A stretch of 64,000 nucleotides of DNA from Monodelphis domestica (taxonomy: Eukaryota; Chordata; Mammalia; Didelphimorphia; Didelphidae), in contig NC_077227.1 in the NCBI RefSeq assembly GCF_027887165.1, forward strand, positions 542,171,689 through 542,235,688. Reading direction: 5' to 3'. Under the pieces are notes generated by a model that made no database searches, had not been told where the DNA came from, and worked only from the letters and a program-made list of their open reading frames with translations. This document shows positions 47,015-59,818 of the stretch, one piece after another. Both the position numbers and the translations under genes were made by a program. The first letter of the stretch is position 1, and the number at the start of each line of letters is the position of its first letter.

Positions 47015-49363
47015 GCCTTATCTTTTTTCACTGCTTTTTTTAGAAATTTAGAACATTTTTCCATGGTTACATGATTCATGATTCCCTTCCCACCTCTTAT
47101 TTCCCCTCTCTGGTAGCTGACAAGCAATTCCTCTGGGTTATATGTGTATCATTGTTTAAAACTTATTTCTATGTTATTCATATTTGCAGTAGAATTATCC
47201 TTTAACATTAAAACCTTAATCATATCCTTATTGGACCATATGATAGGTCATATGTGTTCCTTTTGCATTTCTGTTCCCACAGTTCTTTTTCTGGATGTGC
47301 ATAGCATTCTTACTCCTAAATTCCTTTGGATTGTCCTGGGCCATTGCATTGCTTCTAGTAGAAAATTCTATTACATTTGATTGTGCCCTAATGTATCAGT
47401 GTCTGTGTACAAAGTTCTCTTTGTTTTGCTTCTTTCACTTTGCATGAATTCCTGAAAGTCTTTCTAGTTCACATGGGAATGCCTCCAGTTCATTATTGCT
47501 TTCAGCATAATAGTGTTCCATCACCATCAGATACCACAATTTGTTCAGCCGTTCCTCAATATATGGACACCCCCTCATTTTCCAAACTTATGCCACCACA
47601 AAGAGTGCAGCTATAAATTTTTTTGTACAACTCTTTTTTTCCTTATTATCTTTTTGGATTACAAAGCCAGCAGTGGTATGGCTGGATCAAGGGCTGTCAT
47701 TCTTTTAAAGTCCTTTGGGAATAGTTCCAAATTGTTCCCAAGAATGATTGGACTAATTCACAACTCCACCAGCATTATATTAGGGTCCCAATTTTGCCAC
47801 ATCCCCTTCAACATTTATCACTTTTCTTTGCTGTTATATTGACCAGTAATGTAATCAAAGTCATTCATTTTACATTTTGTAATGTTCTCTCTTTTCCTTG
47901 ATCTTAAATTCCTTCCTTTCCCACAGATCTGAGAGGTATACTATTCTTTATTCACCTAATTTATTTATGATTTAACTCTTTATATTTAAGTAACATACCC
48001 ACTTTGAATTTATCTTGGTATAGGATGTAAGGTGTTGATCTAAACCTAATTTTTCCCATACTGTTTTCCAATTTCATCAGCAGTTTTTGTCAAATAGTAA
48101 CTTTTTGTCCCCAAAGCTGGAATCTTTCTGGTTATCAGTTACTGGTTTGCCGAGGTCATTTACACCTTGTCTAGTCCATTGATCCACCCTTCTGCCTCTT
48201 AGCTAGTACCATATTGTTTTGATAACTACTGCTCTGTAGTAGAGTTTAAGATCTGGTACTGCTAGGCCCCCATCCTTCACATTTCTTTTCATTCTTTCCC
48301 GTGATATTCTTGATCTCTTGCTCTTCCAAATAATCTTTGTTATAATTTTTTTAATTACATGAAAAAGTTTTTTTTGGTAGTTTGATAGTTATAGCACTGA
48401 ATAAGTAGATTAATTCGAGTAAGACTGTCATTTTTATTATGTTAGCTCGTCCTCCCCATGAGCAATTAATGTTTTTCCAATTATTTAGATTAGTTTTAAT
48501 TATGTGAAAAGTGTTTTGTGGTTGTGTTCATATAATTCCTTCATTTTTCTTGGTAGATATTTTCCTGAACATTTTATATTGTCTAGAGTGATTTTAAATG
48601 GAGTTTCTCTTTCAAATTCCTGCTGCTGACTTTTGTTGGAAATATATAAAAATGTTGATGATTTATGTGGATTTATTTTGTACCCTGTAACTTTGCTATA
48701 GTTGTTAATTATTTCCAGTAGTCTTTTAGTTGATTTTCTAGCATTCTTGAAGTATAACATCATATCATCTGCAAAGAGTGATAGTTTAGTTTCCCCAACG
48801 CCTACTTTAATCCCTTCAATTAATTTTTCTTCTCTAATTGCTATTGCTAGTGTTTTTAGTACAATATTGAATGAAATAAGTGATAATGGGCATCCTTGCT
48901 TGATTTCTGATCTTATTGAGAAGGCTTCTAACTTGTCCCCATTACCAATTACTTGCTGATGGTTTTAGATAGATATTCCTTATTATTTTGAGGAAAGGCT
49001 CTTTTATTCCTATGCTTTCCAGTGTTTTCAATAGGAATGGGTGTTGTATTTTGTCAAAGGTTTTTTCTGCATCTATTGTGATAATCATGGGATTATGGTT
49101 TGATTACTGATATGGTCAATTATGTGGATGATTTTCCTAACATTAAACCATCCTAAATTCTTGGTATAAATTCCACCTGATCATAGTGGATAATCCTTGT
49201 AATAACTTGCTGTATCCTTTTTGTTATTTTATTTAAGATTTCTGCATCTGTGTTCATTAAGGAGTTTGGTCTGTAGTTTTCTTTCTCTGTTTTTGGTCTG
49301 CCTGGCTTTGGAATTAATACCATATTTGTGTAATAAAAATAATTTGGTAAGACTCCTTCTTTG

Positions 49364-49484
49364 CCAGCTGTGTGACCCTGGACAAGTCACTTAACCCCCA
49401 TTGCCTAGCCCTTACCATTCTTCTGCCTTGGAACCAATACACAGTATTGATTCCAAGATGGAAGGTAAGGGTTTAAAAAAAATA
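49364..49484 (+). mobile_element. MAR1/WSINE1-type SINE nested in the L1
   Basis: 5'-truncated SINE from CAGCTGTGTGACCCTGG to its A-rich tail (AAGGTAAGGGTTTAAAAAAA). It is flanked by a perfect 15-bp target duplication, AAGACTCCTTCTTTG, at 49349-49363 and 49485-49499, so it entered the L1 by L1-type retrotransposition. Confidence 0.95.
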
Positions 49485-49898
49485 AAGACTCCTTCTTTGT
49501 TTATTTTGTCAAATAATTTTGATATATTGATATTAGTTGTTCTTTAAATGTTTGATAGAATTCACTTGTGAATTCATTTGGCCTTGAGAATTTTTTCTTA
49601 GAATATTTCTTGATGGCTTATTCAATTTCTTTTTTCTGAGATGGTATTATTTAAAAATTGTTTCTCCTTTTGTTAATCTAGGCAATTTGTAACTTTGTAA
49701 ATATTCATCCATTTCATCCTAGATTGTCATATTCATTGCCATATAATTGAGAAAAATAGTTTTTAACAATTACCTTAATTTCCTCTTCATTAGATGTGAG
49801 ATCACCCTTTTCATCTTTGATACTGTTAATTTGATTCTCCTCTTTCTTTTTTTTTATTAGATTAACAAGTACTTTATATATTTATTTTTTTTCAAAGT

Positions 49899-50620
49899 TG
49901 TAGGGAGCTGACCAGCAGCTGCTACATAAAAGGGAATATTCACCTGATTATGATTTGAGGAGCAGAAAGAAGCTGGAGGGATGTTTAGGGAAATTGAGAC
50001 AGACACTTACACAGATCAGATAATATTGAAAAGCCACACAGAAAGCTCCTGTTATCTTTCTTTGCAGGAATACAATGCAGAAAGTAAAAATAATCAACAA
50101 TACGTGAATCAGGAATGAGGATAGAGATCAGTTAAGAGAGTAACCTCTGATAGATTTAGAGCTTGTGCTCCAAGTGCAGATCACACTGCCTTGAGGTCAG
50201 GAGAGAAGGAAGGAAGGATTAGAGAAAGTAGATTTTTATACAGAACAAAGGGGCTCCATTGAGGGAGTCTTTCCTGGTGTGGGGCCAAGTTCCAAGTCAG
50301 AGAGAAGAAAGTTAAGAAGAAGAGGCGTTTTCTGGTGGCTTCTCCATATTTATTAGCATAATAATGTAAAGAGATATGTAATACATATGCAACAGCACAC
50401 AGTGGATTGCCATTGGTTCAAATGTACATTACAACAAGTTTGTGTGGATTACCGTAACCAGGTGAAAACAAAGAAACCTGGATTCATGCCAGAATGCTAA
50501 GATTGCTGAGATCAAAGGTCAATATCTTTACTGCCATGTGTAGGTCTGACCATGCGTTTCTTAATACAATTCCATAGATCAAACATCTACCTTATACATT
50601 TACATGTGTGGACTGTTAGA
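49899..50620 (+). mobile_element. Solo LTR nested in the L1
   Basis: Splits L1 text: ..TTTTTCAAAGT before it and AAAGTACCAGTTCTTAGTC after it, giving a 5-bp target duplication AAAGT (49894-49898, 50621-50625). It starts TGTAGGGAGCTG like the LTR at 45692; its end TGTTAGA is a mutated ..CA end. About 722 bp with no internal genes, so it is probably a solo LTR. Orientation is inferred from the shared TGTAGGG start. Confidence 0.65.
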
Positions 50621-53600
50621 AAAGTACCAGTTCTTAGTCTTATTTATTAGTTCAATAGTTCTTTTACTTTCAATTTGATTAATTTCTCCTTTAATTTTTT
50701 AGGATTTCCAATTTAGTTTTTATCTGGAGATTTTTAATTTGTACTTTTTCTAATTTTTAAAGTTGTAAGCCTAATTCAGTGATCTCTTCCCTCTCTATTT
50801 TGTTGCTATATTCATCAGAGATATAAATTTTCCCCTGAGAATTGCTTTGGCTATATCATATAGGGTTTGGTATGATGTCTCCTCATTATCATTCTCTTAA
50901 ATGAAGTTCTCAATTGTTTCTATGATTTCTTTTTTAACCCACCAGTTTTGAAGAATTAGATCATTTAGTTTCTAAATACTTTTAAATTTGCCATTCCATG
51001 GATCCTTGTTAAGTATAATTTTTAACTCATTATGATTTGAAAAAAATCAGTTATTATTTCTTCTTTTCTATATTTGTTTGCAATATTTCCATGTCCTAGT
51101 ACATGGTTGATCTTTGTATATGTACCATGAACTGGTGAGGAGAAGGAAAATTCCTTTTTATTCCTATTCAGTTTTCTCCAGATATCTATTAATTCTAATT
51201 TTTCTAGCATTTCATTAACTTCTCTTACTTCTATCTTATTTATTTTTTGGTTTAATTTATCTAGTTCTGAATTGGGAAGGTTGAGATTCCCCACTAATAG
51301 AGTCTTACTATCTATTTCCAACTTGAGCTCCTTTAATTTTTCCTTTAGAATTCTACATGTTATACCATTTGATGCATAACTTTTTAGTATTCTATTACTT
51401 CATTGTTTATAGTACCCTTTAACAGAATGAGATTTCCTTTCTTATCTCTTTAAATCAGATCAATTTAGCTTTGTCTGGGATCACGATTGCTACTTCCGCT
51501 TTTTTTTTACATTAGATGATGCATAATAAATTCTGCTCCAGCATTTTACTTTTAATCCGTGTGTGTCACCTCACCTCAAATGTGTTTCTTATAAACAACA
51601 TATAGTAGGATTCTGGTTTTTAATCCACTCTGCTATCTTCTACCATTTAATGGGTGAGTTCAGTCCATTCACATTCAGCATTATAATTACTAATTGTGTA
51701 TTGCCCTCCATTATATCATACTGTTTAAATATTACTCAGTTTTCTTTTTCTCTGTTCTTCCTCAGCAGTGTTTTCTTTTTGTCACCCCACCACCATTTCT
51801 TTCTCCCTCCAGTTACCTCCCTCTTCCCTTGTCTTATTCCCCTTCTAATTCTCTGTGGGATAAGAGAATTCTATACTCCACTGAATAGGATAAGATAGAT
51901 TTCTATACACCACTAAATATATTTGTTTTACACTCTCTGAACCCTTTATCATGAGAGTAAAGTTTAAGCATTGTCACCACCCTTATCTTCCCCTTTCTAT
52001 AATGATTTTTCATGCCACATTATGTTAGATAATTTACCTCATTCTATCTCTCCCTTCCCTTTTCTCTCAGTACAACCCTCTCAGCCCTTGATCAATTTTT
52101 ACATAATTCATATGCATACATATCATATCATGCATATATATTATTCCATATCATCACATTTACATATAAATCATGTCATCATAATCAGCTTACTTCTCCA
52201 CCCTCTTTCTGAGTAAATTCCTTCTATCTTCTATCCTACCAATAGTACATTTTGAGAATTAGAGAAATCCTCTTTCCATATTGAAATATAAACAGTTTGA
52301 CCTTAATGAATCCCTTAAATTTTCTCTTTCTTACTTACCCTTTTGGGCTTTTCTTGTGTCTTGTGTTTGGACTTCAAATTTTTTGTTTACATCTGGTTTA
52401 TTCCTCATAATGCTTGGAAATATTTTAAGTTATTGACATCCATTATTTACCCTGAAATATATACTCAGTTTTGCTGGATAGGTGAGTCTAGGTTGTAAAT
52501 CCAAATCATTTGCCTTACTGAATTATCATATTCCATGCCTTATGATCTATTAATGTAGAAGTTGTTAGGTCCTGTGTGATCCTGGTTGTAGCTCCCTGGT
52601 ATTTGAATAGTTTCTTTTTGTCTGCTTAAAGTATTTTTCCTTTACTTGGTGGCTTTTGAATTTAGCTATTATATTCCTGGAAATTGTCATTTGAGGATTT
52701 CTTTCTGAAGGAGATCAGTGAATTCTTTCAATTTCAATTTTATTTTTTGTTCATGGTTTGTAATATGATATCCAAGGTTTTTTCTTGATCATGGCTTTCA
52801 GGTAGTCCAATAATTCTCAAATTATCTCTCCTAGATCTATTTTCTAGGTCTGTTTTTTTTTCAATAATACACTCCTTGTTTCCCCTTGTTTTTTCATTCC
52901 TTTGATTTTGCTTTATCATTTCTTGATTTCTCTTGAAATCACTAGTTTTTAGACAGTCAATTCTGATTTTTAAGGCCTAATTTTCCTCTATCAGTTTTTT
53001 ATTCTTTTTCAATTGGCCAATTTCTGCTTGCATCACTTTTATTTCTCTTTCTCACTTTTCCTCTGCCTCTCTCCATTGGTTTTTGAAGTCCTTTTTGAAT
53101 TCTTCCAGAATCTCTGTCCAATCCATATTTTTCTTTTGGACTTTGGGTGTGTTTGCCTTGTTTTCACTGTCTCCTTCTGTGTCTGTACCTTGAGCTTTGT
53201 CTTTATAAAGATTATTTATAGTTAGGTGCTTTTTTGTTGTTTGCTCATTTTTCCTATCTAATTATAGGTAGTCTTGGGGATGATGTGATGATCTGAGGGC
53301 TGAGAGCTCTGAGAGACCCCTCCCCTTGCTGATTCAATTGGTTCTTGTGATGATCAGAGCTTAAAGACTTGCCTTAGGCTTAGGTATAAGCTTTTGATCT
53401 CTCTGGACTTGATCAGTTCAGGGGTTGCTCTATTCTCGCTTTAGGCTGAGTCTCACATTTTTGGTTTCACTGTGTACTTAATATACTCAAACACATCCTT
53501 GATTTCCTGTCTTGCAGCTCTGTCCTGAGTTTTAGGCAAAAACTTCAGTACTTAGTACTATCATCCACTCCAAAGTGTGAATTAAGTCCTTGTCCCAAGC

Positions 53601-54199
53601 CCAGACTCGAATTCCTGTGCTGGGGTTCTGGACTTCTCTACAGGTTTGAAATTCCAAGGGTTATGGGTTTGCTTTTACCTCTATTTACTCAGGTCGGTTC
53701 TCAGGATCTGGATGTTGGCTCGGGCATAGGTTCCCAAACCTCAGACAGCAGATGTGCTGTAGGAGTGTGTGGCTTGCTCTTGGCTTGCTTTTCCCTCCTT
53801 GCTACAGATTTTTGCTGGGTCTGCTCTCTTCTCATCTCAATACTCTAGATGTTTTTTGCTTACCTTTTGTGTTTTTCTTTTCTTGAAAATTGTTTTACTC
53901 TGTCTCCTTGTTGGTTCTTTCACTCTTGTATTCATTTTGTGGTGATATTTTCATTTTAATTGGGAAGGATTTTCATGATGGCACAGAGCTGCTGAGGATT
54001 ACTCTGCCATCTTGGCTCTTCTTTTGTCTTATCTTGACAGGGTCCCAGGGTCCATAATATTTCTTGGCCTTCTCATTATCATGCCACTTTGTAGATGGCA
54101 GCCAAGCAACAGTGGACTTAAAGATGTTTAACTAGATTTAAAAAGTGGATTGCTCGATTGGGAAGGTGCTAGGGAAGCTTTGGTTTTGTGGTCAATATA

Positions 54200-54350
54200 T
54201 GAGCTTTCTCTCCTAGTTTTCTTTTATTTACAAATTAGATAGGTATTCCATCTATGCTTCTATCCATGTCACTAATAAAAAAGCAGTGCAGAACTAAGGA
54301 TAATTCCTTGGGGCACCCTACTTTCATCAAAAGATCATCCAGCAATGAAC
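54200..54350 (-). mobile_element. CR1/L3-type LINE fragment
   Basis: CATCTATGCTTCTATCCATG, TCACTAATAAAAAAGCAGTG and TTCCTTGGGGCACCCTACTT are the reversed CR1/L3 wording. Confidence 0.6.
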
Positions 54351-54374
54351 TAATGGGTTCACCTGTAGAATAGA

Positions 54375-54700
54375 AGGCTTAGGGCCTCATAGTAGTAACC
54401 TTCAAGTGCATGAAGGACTATGGAAAAGATTAGGCTTTTTCAGTTTTATCCACTGATGGCTGAATATCCTCTGAAGAATGAAGGGAGAAAATTGCTGCTT
54501 GGAAGATTTGACTAACAAGGCTATCCAAAAAAATGAAATAAGTGGTTAGGGAGATATTGACTCCCCATTTCTAGAGGTTTTTAGGCCAAAACTAGAAGTC
54601 CATTTTAAAATGATCTTTCAAAGAAAAGATTCTTAGGGGTCATGGAAGAATAATATTAATGGTCTCTTACATCCCTTACTATTTTGAGATTATAAAGGGT
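54375..54700 (+). mobile_element. CR1/L3-type LINE 3' end
   Basis: AACCTTCAAGTGCATGAAGG, CCCCATTTCTAGAGGTTTTT and AGGCCAAAACTAGAAGTCCA follow the element at 18556-18895, in plus orientation. Confidence 0.5.
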
Positions 54701-55021
54701 CTAGATTAAGTAAGAGGTAAAAAAGTATTACATTTTTTATAATTTTTTCACTATTTTAAGTTTTTTTCTTCAATATTCTATTCTTTTTCCTTATTGGATT
54801 TGGATTGGAATAGACTTCTTCAAGCATCAAAGCAGACAGAAAACTATAGGAAGTCTGCCAAACTTTCATGCTTGTTGTGAATATATAATTAAGTATGTAA
54901 ATTAGTTTTAAAGTTACATATGGGCTGAGCCTTTACAAAATTAGATTTTAGAAGTGCTTAATAGACATTGCTGGAACTTAATTCAAAGTACCAGATGAGG
55001 CAATCAGGTCATTTAAAAAAT
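54701..55021. other. No recognised feature
   Basis: AT-rich; nothing named. Confidence 0.4.
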
Positions 55022-55200
55022 AATATTTTATTTTTCCCCTAAAACATGTAAAAACAAATTTTTAAACATTCATTTGATTTTTGTTTTGAGTTCCAAATTC
55101 TCTCCCTTCTCCTGACCCTCTCTTTCTACTCTCATGCTCCCTGAAATGGTAAGCAATCTGATGTGGATTTTACATGTGTAATCATGTAAAACATTTTTCT
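55022..55200 (-). mobile_element. L1-type LINE 3' end
   Basis: Reversed 3' end: TTTTATTTTTCCCCTAAAAC, ATGTAAAAACAAATTTTTAA, GAGTTCCAAATTCTCTCCCT and CATGTGTAATCATGTAAAAC. Confidence 0.65.
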
Positions 55201-55534
55201 AGCAATCAGATATTAAGAATAATGTACAGAATTGGAGTCATGAAGCAATGTAGTCAAAGGCACCCTAGCTTGATTTTCTGGGAATGCAAATATGTAACTG
55301 GAGGGAGATTATAAATGGAAATTAATTTGCTGAGTCCCCTGGACAGTTTCATCAAGTTACGTATATAAACTTTTGTCTGAGTCAGGAAAACATTTTATAG
55401 AGAAAGGAGGCATACTTGGTGCTGTCTAGAGGAAAAAATCAAGTCCTGATAAGGCCTCTGGGACTGAGGCTTTCCCCAAGGTAGCTGAATAGATGGATGA
55501 CACATAGTGCCAAACCAAGATTTACCCATTCAAT

Positions 55535-55800
55535 TAAAAGTTTGGTAAAATATTTGTGTGCATTGTGTCAAGACACTGCATTAGGCAGTGGGGATAGAAA
55601 GATGAAAAATGACCACACTGGTCCTCATAGAGTTTCCAGTCTAATAAAGAAAGGGATAAAAGGCAAGACTTGATGGAGCAAATTAAAGACCCTGAAAAAG
55701 TGATTTTAAAAATTGGAAGAAAAGGTCACTTTTACCTGAGACATTAAAGGAGGCATTCTGGGAAAGGAAGCATTTAGGTCTGCTCACCAGGTAGGAGGCC
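55535..55800 (+). mobile_element. L2-type LINE fragment
   Basis: CACTGCATTAGGCAGTGGGG, GTCCTCATAGAGTTTCCAGT and GGAGGCATTCTGGGAAAGGA follow the L2 3' half in order. Confidence 0.55.
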
Positions 55801-56884
55801 CATTCTATGCATACACAGGAAGATTCTCTGCATACATCACAAAAATAAGATGAAATAATTACTGTTCCAGAGACATCTCAACCACCCTCTGTGGTGATTC
55901 CTGAAAAGGAAATTTGTAAAAAGAAGAGCTGAACATTGCAATCTGGCTCATAACCCCCATTTAAGATTTTACAAAGCATTCTTTGCTTAGAATTATTATT
56001 GTTATTTTGGGCCTTTTCATTGAAAATAAAGGATTTACCAAGTCTTAAAGCTGCAGTGGTATGTGGGGAGACTGCACCCTGCTGGCTGTTTGGGGCACTG
56101 AATAAAAAGGCACTAACTTTGATATTAATTCAGTTATCCTTTATACATCTACATTTCCCAAGTCAAGCATTATGACCCATTCCCATAGCAGACCTTGTAG
56201 AAATGAAAGATCTGTTACTTGTTCTTCTTTTTAAAAAAATTACTTAGTTGATTATTACTAAAAAAGGAAATTAAATGGATTTTTATATGTAAATTTAAAT
56301 CTAACTTTGGAAATTCTATTTTTAATTTTTCAAGTCTGTAACCTCTCTCTATTCAACAAATATTATTTAATTAAATATATATCTATTAAATATTTATGAC
56401 ATGCAGGACATTATAACAGGCAAAAGTGAAGATAAAAAAACCAACTTAACAGGATCCCTACCCACACAAAACTTATGATCTAGTAACCATAAGCAGTAAA
56501 TATTTCATTAGGACTCACAAAAATCTAGAAGAGGTGAAAAAGGTCCAGCTTTTTACCTCAAATGAGATTCAATCATTCAACAAGTATTTATTGAGTCTTG
56601 TTTAAGCTCATTTCCAATTTCATTTTTGTCAGATGTAGATTAGATGATCTCTAGGTCCCTTCCAGGTTTAAATCTATTATTTGACAATCTTATTGGCACT
56701 AGGGAAAATAGATTTTTATCAAATGTTGTATTCTCTAAAGGGGAAGGGGATGGAGAGAGGAAATTGGCTGGGTATTTCAATATAACTAACACACTAATTT
56801 ATAGCCTAGACAATCACAAAATTCTAGAATTTTAGAGTTGAGAGTAGGAATCACATTGTGAGAGGGAATATGTGTGGCCAAATC
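55801..56884. other. Mostly unassigned; weak L2/MIR traces
   Basis: GACATGCAGGACATTATAAC with CCTACCCACACAAAACTTAT near 56400-56480 is L2-like. GATGATCTCTAGGTCCCTTC near 56644 is a MIR-like tail. No coding-like frame. Confidence 0.4.
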
Positions 56885-57150
56885 TTGCTACTTGTTGTTC
56901 AGTTGTTTTTCACTCATACTCAACTCTAAACCCTATTTTGGGGTTTTCTTGGCAAAGATACTAGAGTGGTTTGCCATTTCCTTCTCTAAACCATTTTACA
57001 AATGAGTAAATTGAGGCAAACTGGGTTAAATGACTTGCCTAGGATCACAAATCTAGTAAGTGACTGAGGCCAGATTTGAACTTGTAAAGGTGAGTCTTCC
57101 AGACTCCAGGAATAGCATTCTATCTTCTATGCCACCTGACTAGTAATGCT
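56885..57150. mobile_element. Marsupial SINE with GTTGTTCAGT head
   Basis: TTGTTGTTCAGTTGTTTTTC, GGGGTTTTCTTGGCAAAGAT, AGTGGTTTGCCATTTCCTTC, then the CORE-SINE-like half AGTAAGTGACTGAGGCCAGA and TCTATGCCACCTGAC. It is a composite repeat I recognise as common in marsupials; its name and orientation convention are uncertain. Confidence 0.7.
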
Positions 57151-57320
57151 GGTTAAATTCTGGTGGGTTGGGACACAGGAAAGTGTATATTTTATTTTTG
57201 ACTTTTTTAATACAGTCAAAGTCAGCCAAACACCACACAGTTACAATGCAAATATTCCAAATTCTAACTTTTGTTCCATTCCTTTAAAAAAAAACAACCA
57301 ACCAAACAAACAAACAAACA

Positions 57321-57530
57321 AAAAAACTCTTACCTTCCATCTTAGAATCACTACTGTGTTTTGGTTCCAAGTCAGAAGAGTGAAAGGCACTAGGCAATCA
57401 ATAGTGGTTAAGTGACTTGATCAGGTTCACACATCTAGGAAGTATCTGAGGTCATATTTGAACCCAGGTCCTCCTATTCCCAGGCCTGGTTGAGCCACTA
57501 GGCTCAACTGAGCCACCTAGCTGCTCCCGC
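57321..57530 (-). mobile_element. MAR1/WSINE1-type SINE with expanded tail
   Basis: ACTCTTACCTTCCATCTTAG, TTGGTTCCAAGTCAGAAGAG, CACATCTAGGAAGTATCTGA and GAGCCACCTAGCTGCTCCC. The head carries a partly duplicated GAGCCACTAGGCTCAACTGA. An (AAAC)n-like run at 57290-57320 precedes it on the plus strand. Confidence 0.9.
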
Positions 57531-57619
57531 TTCCATTTCTGAAGTTACATGATCCTGCCTGATCCATTTCTTCAGGTATTTCATAAACCACTCATTGATA
57601 AGTCTCTATTTCAAATACA

Positions 57620-57890
57620 CATCATTATACCCCCTTCATGACTGAAGCTAATTCTCCCTACATCTCTTAGTGAAATCTTCCTCTTCTTTCCAAGTCTAGC
57701 TTAGGTAGTATCTTCTTCATGAAGTCTCCCCTGGCAGGTTCTTCTTCCTCAAATGCCTAAAATCTCTTTGAATCTTCCCCTTCGAACACTCTACACCATA
57801 CACAATCGAACCCATGCCACATTTGCCCCCATTATAATAGAAGATCCCTAACACCTAGTACAGGGGCTTGTACATACTATTGGCATAGGA
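57620..57890 (+). mobile_element. L2-type LINE 3' end
   Basis: TTCTTCATGAAGTCTCCCCT and ACACCTAGTACAGGGGCTTG fit the L2 3' end; the middle is diverged. Confidence 0.6.
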
Positions 57891-58804
57891 ATGCTTCAGT
57901 CCATTAGTTGGACTAGCGGTCAGTCAAAATGGCCTGGGTTCATTTAGAAATAATGATCATCCCTAGAGGGGGTAAGTGGATAATAAGCAATTCTCAGAGC
58001 AGTGAAGAAATTTAGAAGCCCCACTGTCAAAACCAATTTAGGGAGTGCAATTCGGAGAAGGGAGGAAGAGAGGGAGAGCCTTTTAGGACTGTTGATTTAG
58101 AAAGGAGCTCAGAGGTCATTTAGGTTACCCCCAAATTGGTCCCACAGATGGGGAAACCAAAGACCCAAGAAGTTCACACGGCATGCCCCAAGGCACTAAA
58201 GGTTTAAGTGACCTTAACCAAGTATTGTCATGTGTGACTCTGTCAGTGAACTTTTCCCATTGATGCTGCATGTACTTACGGATAGTGTGGCTTTGTTGAT
58301 ACTTTTCTCACCATGCCATTTCAGCAAATATCTTTGCTTTGAGTTAATTGTGTCAACAGGAGCAATCCATGAGCCAGTTTTAGCTGTGGTTACATAGTTG
58401 CATTGAGCCCAAATTCAAACCTTTTTTCCTGCTACTTATTACTCATATAACCTCTAACTTAATTTGTTCCTTGACTATAAAATGAGGTTAAGCCTGATGG
58501 CCTCTAGACCTGTGATCTCATGATTTCCCTGAAGTGACATTGATAATAAATGGCAAATCTACATTTAAACCTAGGTCTTGTGATTGGGATGATACCTAAA
58601 TTCTTAATGCTGAACTAACTGAATTTAATTTTTTGAGTTACTTGGTGGTGGTGGATGTATGGGAAAAGTTAGAAAAGAGTATCCTCTGTGATGGATGAGT
58701 TGAGTTTGGTGGTGTTGCTCAGTTTATAACATTAAAGAAAATGTCTAAGTTAAATCGAAAAAAGTTTTGAAGTACAAAAAAGTTATTTAATAAATGTGTT
58801 CTAT
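57891..58804. other. Mostly unassigned; MIR-like traces
   Basis: CAGAGGTCATTTAGGTTACC..CAGATGGGGAAACC near 58110 and TATAAAATGAGGTTAAGCCTG near 58477 are MIR-like. Nothing else is named. Confidence 0.4.
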
Positions 58805-58962
58805 CATGATTTTACATGTAAAATCCATGTGAGATTGCTTGCCATCACAACGTGGAGAAGGGGAAGTAGTTTGAGCATTTGAGATTCTTTTAAAATGTTG
58901 GAAACTTTTCAAGAAATTGGGGAAATTAATTTAAATAAAATGTTTTAAAAATAAAATGCATA
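58805..58962 (+). mobile_element. L1-type LINE 3' end
   Basis: GAGATTGCTTGCCATCACAA, AAAATGTTGGAAACTTTTC and AATAAAATGTTTTAAAAATA match the plus-strand end at 4085-4615. Confidence 0.6.
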
Positions 58963-58984
58963 TTGAATTAATTTATACTTAGAG

Positions 58985-59175
58985 ACTTGTCATCACTGAG
59001 TGGTTAAGTTATTTTCCCGTGGCCACACATATATCAGGTATAAGAGGCAGATTTAACCCAAGAATTCTTTAACTTCAAGGATGGTGTTATTTCATGTATC
59101 ACTTCTCTTAACATAGTGCCACAGATTTAGAACTGGGAAGAATCCTGGAGGTCTTCTAATCAGTATCCTTTATGC
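58985..59175 (-). mobile_element. MIR-type SINE fragments
   Basis: AGTGGTTAAGTTATTTTCCC..CACACATATATCAGG and GATTTAGAACTGGGAAGAAT..GAGGTCTTCTAATCAG are two CORE-SINE-like pieces; diverged. Confidence 0.5.
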
Positions 59176-59616
59176 CATAGATGAGAAAAGTGAAAACCTG
59201 GAATATCAGTCACTCAGGCAAAACCATCCAGGCAATAAATGGCAACTCAAAATCGCAGCCCCCCAAAACTCACAAGACTTTTCAAGACATGCTTTTTCAA
59301 GACATGTCCATTTCCTTTCCTTTTAATCAATTGACAGACATTTCCCTATTTAGCTTCACTGAAAAATAAAAGTCAATAATGTAAAGGAGAAAGTACTGGA
59401 TTTGACTGAGAGGGGTTTTTGAATACTACTTCTAACACATAGGAGACTTTCAGTGAAGTCACTTTCCAGTAACTTCTCTGTGCCTTGGTTTCTTCATTTC
59501 ATTTAAAAAAAATTGTGAAGTCATTAAAAAATATTGGAATAAACTAAAAAGACCAAACTTTAGAATATCAATATTTCATTCCCTGGAATGCAGAATGTTC
59601 TTTGAGATGCATTTTA

Positions 59617-59818
59617 TTTCATTTATTTTTTAAACCCTTACCTTCTGTCTTGGAGCCAATACTATGTATTGGCTCCAAGGCAGAAGAGTGGTAAGAGCTA
59701 GGAGGTCAAGTGACTTGCCCAGGGTCACACAGCTGAGAAGTGTCTGAGGTCAGATTTGAACCTAGGACCTCCCATCTCTAGGCCTAGCTCTTAATCCACT
59801 GAGCTACCCAGCTGCCCC
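59617..59818 (-). mobile_element. MAR1/WSINE1-type SINE, full length with target duplication
   Basis: Complete from tail (TTTTTTAAACCCTTACCTTC) to head (CACTGAGCTACCCAGCTGCC). Flanked by a perfect 15-bp duplication TTGAGATGCATTTTA at 59602-59616 and 59819-59833. The best preserved SINE of the window. Confidence 0.97.

Larger units (their letters stand above)
47015..54022 (-). mobile_element. Near full-length L1 LINE, dead, with nested insertions
   Basis: The 5' end lies near 54022 (minus strand AAGAGCCAAGATGGCAGAGT), then 5'UTR, ORF1 relic (about 53190-52330), ORF2 (about 52300-47850) and 3'UTR to a T-run near 47015. Without two insertions it is about 6.1 kb, the length of a complete L1. ORF2 is in pieces. 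The endonuclease piece (51022-51321) reads VGNLNLPNSELDKLNQ and TKINHVLGHGN, where L1 normally has GDxN and KIDH, so two expected acidic residues are Asn. The reverse transcriptase FADD motif survives (48764-48775), followed by MMLYFKNARKSTKRLL. The element cannot move itself. Confidence 0.88.
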
